Part shown: positions 1 to 10,334 of the stretch, one piece after another
How the letters are laid out: each line of letters begins with the position of its first letter
Numbering within the stretch: the stretch's first letter is position 1
Assembly (NCBI GenBank): GCA_009829735.1
Contig: CM020620.1
Coordinates: 12,149,420-12,213,419, forward strand
Direction of reading: 5' to 3'
DNA: 64,000 bases
DNA from: Pyropia yezoensis
Lineage: Eukaryota; Rhodophyta; Bangiophyceae; Bangiales; Bangiaceae
Translations under genes and position numbers: made by a program
Notes under the pieces: generated by a model
Database searches by the model: none
What the model saw: the letters and a program-made list of their open reading frames with translations, nothing else
Told to the model about the DNA's origin: nothing

Positions 1-67
1 ACACTCACCCAACCCCCCCCCCGCTCCTCCCCCCCACCAGCAGCTCACCTCCACTATCCCTCACTCT

Positions 68-138
68 GCCACCGCCACCGCCACCGCCACCGTCACCGCC
101 ACGGCCACCGCCACCGCCACGGCCACCGCCACCGCCGC
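68..138. repeat. CCACCG simple-sequence repeat
   Basis: Short tandem runs of CCACCG with a few CCACGG and TCACCG variants, ending about 25 bases before an ATG at 166. Read on the plus strand it would be a C-rich leader. Typical low-complexity DNA of this region; no function is implied. Confidence 0.8.
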
Positions 139-165
139 CCCTACCGCCCCAGCCCCCACGCCACG

Positions 166-588
166 ATGCCCCCTCTGAGCCGTGGCGCCCGCGCCGTTGC
201 GCGCGTCGCCGCGCTCGGCGCGTTTAATCTGGCCGTCCTCGGCGTGTACCTGCAGGTGGTGGAACGGTCCAAGCGGCGCGGGGGGAGCTACGAGCGCGAC
301 GGGTACGAGTTTTGGGAAGCCTGGCGGCGGCTACCGCGGCACCTGCGGGAGGGAGAGGGGGAGGGGGAGGGGGGGGGGAGGGCGCGGGGGGCACGGGGCG
401 GGAGGCGGCAGCCGCGGCGCCCCTGTCGTCGCCATCGCCAACGTCGCCAGAGGAGGGGGGGGGGCGGGAGGGGCTCGAGGGGCGGGGGGGGGGGGCGGCG
501 GCTGCATCGGCGGATGTGGTGCCGCCGCCGTCACCGCCGACGGGCGGGGCCGGGGGGAACTGACGGGCGGGGGAGGTGGGCGGTGTAA
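166..588 (+). CDS. Possible small membrane-anchored protein (hypothetical)
   Basis: The ORF opens with ATG in the context CCACGATGC. About the first 64 residues look like protein: a basic start, one hydrophobic segment at about residues 12-32 (AALGAFNLAVLGVYLQVV), then a charged and aromatic stretch (YERDGYEFWEAWRRLPRHL). After that the frame runs into a G-rich tract and becomes a Gly/Arg/Glu repeat, which is probably not real coding. The believable part may be a first exon whose splice donor I could not fix (GTAAGC occurs at 585 and again near 853), or the whole ORF may be chance in GC-rich DNA. One membrane span followed by a short polar tail would suit a small organelle membrane protein, but I recognise no family. 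Confidence 0.28.
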   Translation: MPPLSRGARAVARVAALGAFNLAVLGVYLQVVERSKRRGGSYERDGYEFWEAWRRLPRHLREGEGEGEGGGRARGARGGRRQPRRPCRRHRQRRQRRGGGGRGSRGGGGGRRLHRRMWCRRRHRRRAGPGGTDGRGRWAV

Positions 589-1314
589 GCGGCTGCTGAG
601 GGGGGTGGTGGTGGTGGTGGGTAAAGTCCGTGGTGGCGATGGGGCGTGGCTGGACAAGGGGGGGGGGGGGGGGGGGGGGGAGGGAGGAAGGGGCGAGACG
701 GGGCGGGGCGCTGCCCGCAGTGGGACACCTCGGCGTGGTTTCCCACAGAAAACGAGCCACTCGGAGAGGCTCGAGGCAAAGGCCAGCTGCCTGGAGGAGA
801 CGCCTCGGCGGGTGCCGTGGGAGCTGCATAGAGGGGCGGGAGGCGGGGCGAGGTAAGCTGTGCGGGGCACACGCCAGATTGGATGGCACGTGGGAGGGGC
901 GTGTGGTCCCCCGCCTGCGGCAGAGCGGGCGCCGCCGGCCGGCTGAGGGCGCGGTCAGGGCTGGGGGGGCGAGGAGCGGCTGGTGCGCGCGAGGGGGACC
1001 CACCGCGGTGCCGGGCGGAGGGGAGGGAGGGAGCGGCCGTCAGGGGAATCCTGGCGGAGCAAACCGAGCAGGGCGGGTCGTGGTGGCGCCCGGGCGGCCG
1101 CCTTGGCCATGGAGACGCAGAAACACGAACAAAAAAAAGAGAGACGACGAAAATGCGGCCCGACAAAGATATCTACACGCGCGTGCTACACAGTAAGAAA
1201 AACAGGCTCCCGACGCTCCCTACCCCCCACCCCTTCCCCAACCGCCCCCGACTCCCTCCAACTCCCTCGACCCCCCTCCCACCCCTCGAATACCGTCCCG
1301 CGGACCTCCTTGCC
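589..1314. other. Gene-free GC-rich spacer with G-run and pyrimidine tract
   Basis: No convincing gene. It holds an uninterrupted run of about 23 G at 658-680, many shorter G runs (G-quadruplex potential on the plus strand), and a pyrimidine-rich tract at about 1207-1288. The tract lies about 25-110 bases past the stop codon of the minus-strand glycosyltransferase, so in that gene's transcript it would be a purine-rich 3' flank. ORFs crossing this spacer are Gly/Arg/Pro-rich and look like chance. Confidence 0.6.
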
Positions 1315-4124
1315 TCAAACGGCCGCACCGGTCGCTGCCCCAGCAGAGGTGAGGCTCTCCCGCTTTTTCCGCCGGTACTCGTCGAGCATGTCGCGGACCT
1401 CCTCAAAGGAACGTTCGCTCATCGTCCCGTGGCGAATGCTGTAGCGGGTGTACTCGCTGCCAGCGGTGCCGTCGCCGCCCGCCACGGAGCCGGCCGTCCG
1501 ACGGCGGGTTTGGTGGACGAGCTTGTTCACCGCCAGGTCCGTATAATCAGGCGCGCCCTCCGCCTCCTTGGCGTAAAAGTCGTCCTCCTTGGCGCGGTAG
1601 CCAATGAGAGCGAGCCACAGCGGCCAGTGGAGAAAAACCCACACGCCGAGGTAGACGGCAATCTGCAGGATGGGGCCCGTCTCCTTCTTCCCTGGCGTGT
1701 TGACCACCTGCCAAATGGCGACGCCGCCGACCGCAAAGACCGCCGTCAACGCCGCCACGTTGATCCACATAAGCGGGTGCCACACGCGGCGCTCATCGTC
1801 CACGTCTGCAGCCGTCTTTTGCACCGCAATGTTGACGCCGAAGTACTTGAAGATGGCGGCGATAAAGGTGGAGGTGTAGAGGTAGCTCATCTGGGAGCCG
1901 CGGATCTTGGCCACCCACCCCGCGCCGGGGAGGAGGAGCCATGCGATAAAGGTGATGAAGCAGGCAAACGTGGAGAACCAAAACGCCCACGCAAACTGCG
2001 AATTGTCCAGCTCCCCCGCCGCCGCCTCGACGATAATCATGGCAAAGATGGTGATGGTGCCGGCAAGCAGCGCCAAGAAGTTGACAATCCCCGTAATCCA
2101 GTTGCCAGCCGAGCCCAGGTACGCAACCCGCTGCATGAACGTCAGGCGGGTGGCGAACAGGTACCCCCGGTGGTGCACAAACATCTGGATGAGGCCGAGG
2201 TACCATCGCAGCCGCTGATCCAGCAGCGCCGGCAGCGTCGGTGGCGACAGGCCCGCCGCGATGGGCACTGACAGGTACTTGGAGAGCCACGTGTTGCGCG
2301 TGCCGGGCACAAACGTGCGGTGGACAGTGCAGCCGGTGACGGCGTCCTCCGTGGCGTGGCCCTCGTGGAAGCCATTGACAGACTCGATCGCGTCGCGCCG
2401 CCACAGGGCGCAGCAGCCCACGTAGATAACGCAGCCAAAGCGGTTCATCGACGGGTTCAGAGTCTTGCAGAAAAACATGAGGCACACGTCAAACGAGTCG
2501 CGGAAGCCCCCGGGCTTGCGCTGGCGGAAAAACTGGGGCGCTTGCTGTGAAAGGGAACCAAGAACGGGGGGGCAAGCCGCGGCGGCAGCCGTCGTGAAGA
2601 CCACAGAAGAGAACCACAGGGGCCAACGCGGCAAGATTAGTACGCCATCCCTCCCATAAAAGCAACGCTCAAGAGCAGGCAGACAGACGTAGCCCCACTC
2701 CTGTGGAGGGCCCCCCTACCGCAACCCTCACTCCAATGCATGTGTGCGAGCGTCCCCCAAGAGAGCCGACATGGACGGGGGGGGCTGTATGCTGCGCGCC
2801 TCCCCATCTTCATGCATTAACGCACGCCATCGACGCTGCGTACGGCGCCTGCCCTCAAACCCCGCCCAACCCCCGCCCAGGCCGCCCAACGTACCACAAA
2901 TGCGAGGCGTTCCCGCGTGGCGCGGTCAAACCCGTAATAGTGGCCAAACAGGATGGCCAAAGCGTCTGGGAAGGGCTGCATGTCCGCGTCCAGGGTGATG
3001 AAAAACTCGCCTGCTACCTCGGCCGACGCGCGGAGCCAGTGGTTGAGGTTGCCGCCCTTGGCGCCCGCGTTGCTCTCGCGCGTCAAGTAGGTCAGCGGGT
3101 GGCGGAGGGCGCCCGACGCGCCCATCTCACGGACAATCTCGGCAAGCTCAGGGCGCCGCCCGTCGTCGAGCAGGTAAATGTGCAGCCGGCTGGCGTCGTA
3201 CTCGAGGCGCTGCGCGGCGAGGAGGGTGCCCACAATCACGTCCGTGTCTTCCTTGTAGACAGTGATGACCACATCGACCGACGGCAGCCGCCCACGTGCG
3301 TCCACACCAATAGTGCCCTCCATGGGCGGGCAGGCACGCCAAAAGAGGAGCGTCGCCCACATCGGCAGCGACGACAGCAGCTGTGCGCCGAGCACAGACG
3401 CGAACACAATCGTGGCGATAATGTTGAGGTCCAAGAGGCTGACGGAAATGATCAGCGCCGCCGCCGACGAGCCATAAAATACAAAACACAGGCATAGGAG
3501 GAAGACGTAAATAAAGTGGTAGCGGGACAGAAAGGCGGCCGTCCGGCTGATGCTGAAGTCCTCGGCCGCCCTCGCCGACAGGACTCGCAGGTCCAGCTCG
3601 CTGTCGGTGGTGCTCGTCGTCGACGCCAGCCCTGACGACCGCGACGCCACCGACGACGGGGTCACCGACTGGGAGTGGTGCCGCGACGGGTCCCCATCGT
3701 CGAGCGCCACCGCCGTGTCGCCCGGTTGCAGCGACGGCGGTGGCGGTTGAGCCGCCGCGGCCGCCTCCGCCACCGCCGCGGCCGTCGCCGCCCTCGCTGC
3801 CGCCGCCCGGGACTCTGCCGCCGCCGCTGACGCTGCGGCCCCGGGTGGTAGCGGCACCGCCCCCGTCCCCGGGTGCACCGCCACGTGCGCCAGCGCCGCA
3901 GAGCTCCCACCGCCGCCGTCACCGCCGCCGCCGCCACCATCAACACCCCCACCCCCCCCACCGTGCCGCGACGGTGGCGACCCCGTCACCGGCGGCAGCG
4001 GCGCAGGTATGGCCGTCACGGCGGTGCCCGAGACATCCCCTCCCCCACCAGGGGGCGGCACCGACTCGGCATCCCCCACGTCGGGCGACATGGACGCCGG
4101 CGGGGGGCGGCGCCAAAACACCAT
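1315..4124 (-). CDS. CESA: Cellulose-synthase-type processive GT2 glycosyltransferase, two exons
   Basis: Membrane enzyme expected to polymerise UDP-glucose into beta-1,4-glucan. Exon 1 is 4124-2895 and exon 2 is 2544-1315; both junctions are in phase 0, giving 819 residues. Residues 1-150 are Gly/Ala/Pro/Ser low complexity. Two or three membrane spans follow (about 203-228 and 233-262). The GT-A domain then has VVITVYKED near 285, DDG 320-322, KGG 356-358, DAD 379-381, TED 475-477 and QRLRW 520-524: the D,D,D,QxxRW set of processive GT2 enzymes is complete. Four further spans lie at about 556-582, 594-617, 667-691 and 701-724, then a polar tail. There is no plant-type zinc-binding N-terminus and no room for a PilZ domain. 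The splice joins LAFV to QAPQFFR, as family conservation expects. ATG at 4124 is the first in frame; 4091 is an alternative. A mixed-linkage glucan or mannan synthase-like role is not excluded. Confidence 0.88.
2545..2894 (-). other. Intron of the GT2 gene (350 bp)
   Basis: On the minus strand the donor reads GTACGT directly after the codon for V410, and the acceptor reads TTCCCTTTCACAG directly before the codon for Q411. Phase 0. Reading through the intron breaks the conserved AFVQAPQFF stretch, and splicing restores it. A single short intron in a 2.8-kb gene fits an intron-poor red alga better than a typical green alga. Confidence 0.88.
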
Positions 4125-7100
4125 CCCCTCGAGGGCGGGAGGCGCACGCGAGAACTCGTGCGGGGGGGGGGGGGGGGAAGAAAGCGCCCAGGGACAGAGC
4201 CCAAGGGGGAGAGAATAGGGGGGACCGGGGGAGCGTCAGGTTGGGGTGGCGGTGGCGGCAAAGAGTGGAGCGTGGGGGGGGCGGGGGAAGGGCGGCGTGG
4301 GGTGGGTGGCCGAGGGGGGTCGTCGCCGAGTGAGCGGGAGTAGGCGGCAACCAACCCGTGGCGACGGGGGGGCCGCCAGAGCGGGGACCACCACGGCACA
4401 GCGAAAGGGGCGGGCGGCCAGACGGGCAGGGCAGCCCGGCGGGGGCGGGGTGGGGCGGCGCGGCGTCGGGGACACACCGGTCCTACCCACGGCCGCGGCG
4501 CGTCGTGTCGGCCACAGCGTCGGGCGGCCCGGGACGGGACGGGGCGGCGGCGGCGGGGGGGGGGGGGACACCCCACCGGCGCGGGAGAGAGAGGAGCGGT
4601 GAGGCGGCAGTGGTGGCGGCAGCGACGGCAGCGGTGGCGGCGAGCACCGGCGTCGACGCGGTCCTTGGTGGCCACCCGGGCAGTAGCGGCGGCGGCGGCG
4701 GCCACGGATGTACCCCACCCCCCCCCCACCCATCCGCCCCACCCACCCTGCTACCACCGCTCTCACCCCCCCCCTCTCCCCCCCGCCGCACTCTCGCGGG
4801 GGCGGTCGGGGGCGAAACGCGAGGCGTGGTGGCCTTTCGCGCCCGCACGGCGCAGCGGGTGCAGCAGCGGCGGCGGCGCGCCGGCCCGGCGGCCGGCCGG
4901 GCTGTACGCCCCCGCGCTCGTGGCCGGTGCACCGCTGGCGCTGTCGTTGGGAGGGGGGGAACCTCGCGCCCGCGCTCCCCCCCCCCCGTCCCGCGCGCGG
5001 GCGGTTAGGGACCCCGCGCGCGCGGCCGCGGGGCCGACCCCAGCCCCCTCCCCCCTCCCCCCCCGCGCTGCCTCACAAACGCAGACAGGGGCAATGGCCA
5101 GCCAGCGCCGCAGGGGGTGGGGTGCCAGCTTGGGAGGGTGCGCGAGCGGGCGTCGGCGCGTGGCCAGAGGAGCCCCCGTCGGCGGCGGCGGTATCGTCCC
5201 CCTCTCGGGCTGGGGGGGGCGGGGGGCGGTGGGCAAAGCGGTCCGCGGGCCGGCGGCGCCACCCCCACCGGTACGGCGGCGCCAACCCCCAACCGGGGGT
5301 TGGCCCCCCTCCGCGGGGATATCTTCCGCCTGCCGTCGTCGGGCGACTGGCAGGCATAGCTAGCCAGGGGTCCACGGTGGGCAATCGCCGTCGCCTCGGC
5401 GGGAGTTGGGGTTGCAGCCCCTCCTCCCCCGGCTCGCTACAGCAGTCGGTCCACCGCCTCCCCCCCCCCCCCCCCCCCCATGCACCCCCCCAGGGAGGGG
5501 GCACGCTTCGCCTACCCCGCGCCGCCACCGACAGACGCTCACGACAAGGGCGGGCGGGGGTCGGCCAAGGGGTTTGACGGCGGACCACCCGCGACCCCGT
5601 AGCAGCAGCTGCGCGGGGGGGGGGAAACCGTGCGTCAATGGGCAACAAACCAGGCCCCCTGCCCCCCCCCCCAAACCCAACACCACTGTCGACGCGGAAG
5701 TTGCCGTGTCCGTGGCAGTCACGCCTCACCCTCACGAGGGGCACAGCAACACTCCGCCCCCCCCAAAAGCACATTCTCTCGCAGGCGAGAGAAGGGGGGG
5801 GGGGGGGGGCGGCGTCGCGCCGACCGCGTGGCGGTTTACGAGGCCGTGGGTGAGGGGGGGGGGGGGGGGGGGGTGAGGCGGCCCACCGGCGACGATGCGC
5901 CCCCCCCCCCACTCTGTCTGGAGTAAATGCCCCTCCCGAGAGGCGACCCGGCAAGTACGGGAAGGGGGGAGGCAACGCCCGAGGGGTCCGCCCACCTGCC
6001 CACCTGTTCCGCGCTCGCCGTGCGGAGGTCGGTCCTGCCCCCACCCCCACAGTCGGGTTGGCCTCGCCCCACTCTAACCCCCCTCTGTACAGCACGGCGT
6101 CCCTCGTGCACAGGGGGCTGCCACAGCAGGGGGTTGAGAGGGGGGGGGGGGGACGGGGGGGAGGGCGGGGGACAGACTGGTAGCAGAGCACGCAGTCTCC
6201 CCGCCCCCGGCTCAGCACGGCCTGGCAATGGGCTGCGGGCCCGGACTCCACGCCCCCCCCCCCCGCCGCCGACCGTCAGTGTGACGACGCCGCCGGCCGC
6301 CGGCGCCGCCGCTGCCGCGTGGCGCCGTGCTGCCGTGGCGCGTGTGGCCGCCGCGCGCGTAATGGGTGGGCGTCCATCACAGGCAGGGTATGTACAGTAC
6401 CCACTTACCATCGACGCCGCCGCGCGTGCCGAGGAGAGGGTGGGGCGGGGTGGGGCGGCCAGGACAGACAGCCGGCAGGAACGTCTCGCGTCGCACAAGG
6501 GGCAAACACAAGAAGCCGCGCCGCGCCATTGGCCACCCCCCCTCCTAGCACCACTACCGGGCATTTACATTGCTGCCACCGCCGCCGTGGCCCGCAACTG
6601 CGGGCGCCGCCCACGCCGCTCTGCCGTCGCCACTGCCGTCTCCGCTGCCGCTGTGCACGAGTCGCGGCGGCGCTACGCACCCCGAGGAGTGCTGCCCCCT
6701 TCGTGTCAGAAATGGGGGCAGGGGGGGGGGGGGCTTCCGAGGACCCCCAACGCCCCGCCCCCGCGCCCTGTTTCTGCTCGCCCCAGGGTGGGCCGGGAAT
6801 CACGGCGGCGGCAGCCAGCCCGCGGCGGGCCAGTGGGGCAAAGGAGGAAGCGGGCCGGAGGGGTGGTGGTGGCGGGGGGGCGGGGCGGAACAGAAACGGA
6901 GCGTCGTCACCGTGGAACGGGGGCGGAAGGGGAAGGGGGGGGGGGGGGGTGAGGGAGCTACTGCCACCGCCAACGGGCACACAGCGAGGGAGTGCCAGAA
7001 GGAGGCCCGGTACCACTCTCAACCGGTGCTGCCACGCCCACCGGTGGTGGACCATCGCCGCCCCCCCCCCCGACACCAAGACCGCCACCGCCACCGCACA

Positions 7101-8007
7101 CTGCGCGCGGGCGTGACGCCATCAACCACCAACCGGCAGACGGTTGGCTGCGCACCAATATCCTCCACAGCCGCATTCCCATTCCTATTGTGCGCGTCAG
7201 CCGGCCGGGGGCCGCGCGCGCGCGTGCGCGTGGCGTGGCGGGACCCACGGGGGCGCGACAGGTGGGGGAGGGGGGGGAGAGGGAACCACGTGCTTGGGAA
7301 CCGGGGGCCGGCGTACTCGGCACGCGTCGCCGTGGGGGGGGGGGGCGGCGGGAGCGGCTTATCATATATGACATAGGAAGTGTAGTAGACGGCGGGAGGT
7401 GACCGGCGTGAGGTGAAAGCCGGGCCGTGGGAGGAAAGAGGGGGGCCGCGGGCCCACACGCCACGTCGGCGTTGGGAGTGGCCGCGGGGCAAGGGAGGTT
7501 GCGTGCCCCCGCCTTCCCCCACCCCGCCCCACGCGCGCCCCCCAGGGGCCTCCCAACCGTAAAACAAGCAATGGTGACCATCTCTTGCTCTGTGTGGCAA
7601 CCACAAACGCGAGGCGTGCGTAAGGACGCCAGGCGTGCGAAGCAGAGCCAGACGAGGGAGGGCAGTGGGGAAGAGGGCAGCCAGAGTTTGGCGCGCGAAA
7701 GCACGCCTGGCGTGCGAAAGAGAGGCAGGGGAGGGAGGAGTGGGAAAGAGATCAGCAGCCGTGGCACAGGCGTGCCCCCCCTCCCCACCACGCGGCGCCG
7801 CTGAGGGCGCCGGCGGTGTTGGTGGGTCGGGCACTCCAGTGGCCAGACCGCCCCCCTCTCACACCGCGGGGCAACGACGGTCGCCGCTATGGCACTCGCA
7901 CCGCCACAGGGCGCCCTTGCCACACCTAGAGCCGACGTAGGGCAGCCGCGGAGAGGCAATGGCAACGGCTCTTCCTAACCCACCCCTGCTCCCCCTCACC
8001 GTGGTGA
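4125..8007. other. Gene-free, extremely GC-rich host DNA
   Basis: About 3.9 kb upstream of the GT2 gene with no supported gene. Long G or C homopolymers recur (for example near 4160-4177, 4555-4572, 5460-5479, 5788-5808, 5853-5873 and 6139-6151). ORFs in all frames are Pro/Arg/Gly-rich mirror images of one another, with no hydrophobic or domain pattern. A weak repeat, (C/T/A)GGCGTGCG followed by A or T runs, occurs three times between about 7610 and 7720. The GT2 promoter should lie just right of 4124; a G run sits at 4160-4177, but I see no clear TATA box. Confidence 0.6.
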
Positions 8008-8017
8008 CCATGTAGTA

Positions 8018-8549
8018 CTCCTAGATCTCAAACACACTGCAAAATTTTGCAGTGTGCGAACGCTGAGAGCCTCTGAGAGCGCAGCGCGCTCCTAGTGATG
8101 TCGAGTTTGCAGCCACGTATGGCAAAATACGTGAAATTTCGTCTTGCACGCACAGGGGCCGTGAGAGCCGTTTTCTTGAAAGGGAAATTTCCTTTCTCTT
8201 TCAACTCGAGACCAGCCACGTGGGACGCGCTGCGCCGTCCGATTGTCAGATGCTCAAAGCGCAGATCGTATACACACACCCCGAATCGTGCGGGCGCCTC
8301 AACCCACCTCTGTATACCTCCGAACGTCTCCCCCCCTCCCCGCCACCTTTTGCGCGTGGCGCACCCTCGCTGATGTCTGTTGACAGTGAACGGGCTGAAC
8401 GGCGTTCACGGAATTTCATTGCAACGCAATCTTTCCAGGGAAAGGAGGACATCTCTACGCGCTCCGCGCTCGAGCCACAGCGAGCGTCGGCCACCCAACA
8501 GGCCCCGACGCCGGCTGGGTCCACGTGTGTCGCGAAAGCTACTTACGTC
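8018..8549. mobile_element. Probable small insertion flanked by 10-bp direct repeats
   Basis: A 532-bp island, clearly less GC-rich than its surroundings, is bracketed by the perfect direct repeat ACCATGTAGT (8008-8017 and 8550-8559), which looks like a target-site duplication. It contains a perfect 24-bp palindrome at 8033-8056 (CACACTGCAAAA and its complement), a near-palindrome at 8178-8196 around GAAATTTC, and a short hairpin at 8418-8430. I find no terminal inverted repeat, poly-A tail or convincing ORF. A 9-11-bp duplication would suit a Mutator-like or other non-autonomous DNA element, but the class is unknown. Confidence 0.45.
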
Positions 8550-8609
8550 ACCATGTAGTGAGGTATCCAGTACAGTACCCACACCAGGGATGGGGCGGCG
8601 GCGCCAGTT

Positions 8610-9440
8610 CCCGCCAGCGCGGTCCCGCCAGCGCGGTCCCGCCATTGCTGGTCGCGCCGCCCCCCCCGCGCCGCGCGTCGCCCCCCCGCCGTAGCCACCC
8701 CACCCACCCGCACGCTTCCCCCCCCCGTCGGCCCCCCCCTCCCCCCCCGCACGCTTCCCCCCCCCGCTACACTTCCCGCACTCTCGCACCATTCACACGC
8801 TGCCGCCCCGCCGCGCCTTACTGTTCCAGCCGCTGCCCTCTGCCTGCTCGCAGCGCCGGCTGCCGGGCAGCGACCGGCTGGCCGGCCGCGAGCGGGGCTG
8901 CCCACCTACCCGCCCCGCTCGCCAACGACGGTGCGGCCAGCCCCGCCGCCCCCCACCACGGCTGCCGACAACTGCACACCAGTAGCGCCTCGACGCCGCG
9001 GCCGTGGCGACCCCCCCCCCCGCGCAGCTGCCGGCGTTGCAGCTGCCGGCTGCCGCGGGTGCGGCTGCCGCCGCTGCCTGCCCCGCCCGCCCTGCAGCCG
9101 GCCGCTGTCGCAGCCCGCTCCCCCCCTCCCTGCAGGCCGCCGCCCGGGGGCCGGCGAGCGCTACGACCGCCTCCCCCCCCAGCTGCCGGCTGCCGCCGCT
9201 GCCTGTCCCTCCCCCCTGCAGCCAGCCGCCGAGAGTGCGCCAGGCCCGACGGCGGCCCTGCCCCCCTGCAGCCAGCTGCCGTGGCTGCCCTCCCCCCCCC
9301 CCCCAGCAGCAGGCTGCCGGGGGTGCGGCGGGCGCTACGGCCGCCCCCCCCCCCTCCTGCCGGCTGCCGCCGCCGCCCGTCGCCGCTGCCCGCCCCCCCC
9401 CCCTGCCCGTCCCCCCACCTGGCGCCGGCTGCCACCCCTG
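8610..9440. repeat. GC-rich minisatellite region
   Basis: It begins with two exact 14-bp copies of CCCGCCAGCGCGGT (8610-8637) and a diverged third. Further right, degenerate repeats rich in CAGCTGCCGGCTGCCGCCGCTGCC recur with a period of roughly 170 bp (compare about 9148 with 9317). The long Pro/Ala/Cys-rich frame across this stretch is a translation of the repeat rather than a gene. It ends exactly where the A-family LTR begins. Confidence 0.6.
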
Positions 9441-9450
9441 CCCGCCCCCC

Positions 9451-10321
9451 TGTGAGGCACCACCCGCACCCGGGCAGCCCTCAACGTACTGGTGAACGGT
9501 GTCAGCTGCCCGCGCAAGCCAATGAGGCTGCGGGGCGCGGGGAAGGTGACGGGCGGGGTGACGGTGATGGGGGTGGGGAAGAAGATGGGCGTGACGTCGG
9601 TGAGGGTCGAGGGGGTCGAGGGGTTCGAGGGTAAAGGAGGTCGTTGTCTGTGTTTGTTGTTCCCCCCGAGGTCTCCCCGGGTGGCGCCCGCACTCACGCA
9701 TTATATACCCCCGGGGGGGCACACAGGGTGCCCCAAAGCATGCGATTGCCCGTGCCGCCGGGGAGGCGGCACCAATGGGCTCAAAAACAGGCATAGGCTC
9801 TCAGAACAAGTCAAGGTGGGTGTGCGCGCCCCAAGGCGCCCCACCAGACAGCCCGAAGCGGGGGCGGGGGCGGCGTGCGGCGCTCGTGGCGCCGCGCGGC
9901 TGGCCTCACACGCCGGTCGGCCGGAAAGGCCGCAGAGGCGTGTAAGCCAGACGCCAGTCTTCGGGGCGAAAATCTCCCGTGGGTCAGCAAATCTTGCCAT
10001 TCCCATTGGCTCGTGGGGAGATTGTTCCGGCTGGCCGATGAGTCAGAGATGTGGCTTGTCCTGTGGTCCGTTAGTCCTCTGATCCGCGGAGAGAAAATAT
10101 CCTTCCGGGGATGAGTCAGGGTACTAACGGGTAGCCGATCCGTGGCTCTCGTGCTGACCGTCAGCCACCCGTAGAATCTCGGCCGGACACCGCGGCATCT
10201 CCAGATTACCAGGGAGTTGATGAGTCTTGGAAGGAGTTGGCAGGGAAGGACAGGGAAGGAGAGGCCCCAGTCCTTATCCCCGAAGCTAGAGTCTTGGGGA
10301 TTTAGGGGGCATATCCTTACA
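9451..10321 (-). repeat. 3' LTR of element A copy 1
   Basis: 871 bp with TGT...ACA ends. On the minus strand a TATATAA box lies at 9707-9701, and a polypurine tract abuts the LTR on its internal side. The same sequence recurs at 25321-26191 with about 13 substitutions, most of them in the first 180 bases. Confidence 0.8.
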
Positions 10322-10334
10322 CCTCCCCCCCCTT
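10322..10334 (-). promoter_or_regulatory. Polypurine tract of element A
   Basis: Minus strand AAGGGGGGGGAGG directly before the LTR start TGTAAGG. It is the expected plus-strand primer site for reverse transcription, and it touches the pol stop codon. Confidence 0.7.

Noticed and set aside
883-2271. Long plus-strand frame of 462 codons
   Set aside because: It lies antisense to exon 2 of the GT2 gene and has no domain pattern; it mirrors the GC-rich minus-strand codons.
4016-7965. Many Pro/Arg/Gly-rich frames on both strands
   Set aside because: All are translations of GC-rich low-complexity DNA with overlapping mirror frames and no conserved motif.
8028-8279. 83-codon minus-strand frame in the less GC-rich island
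   Set aside because: It begins inside or beside palindromes and shows no domain; more likely chance in a short insertion.
8525-9634. 369-codon Pro/Ala/Cys-rich frame
   Set aside because: It is the translation of a minisatellite and runs on into the A LTR.
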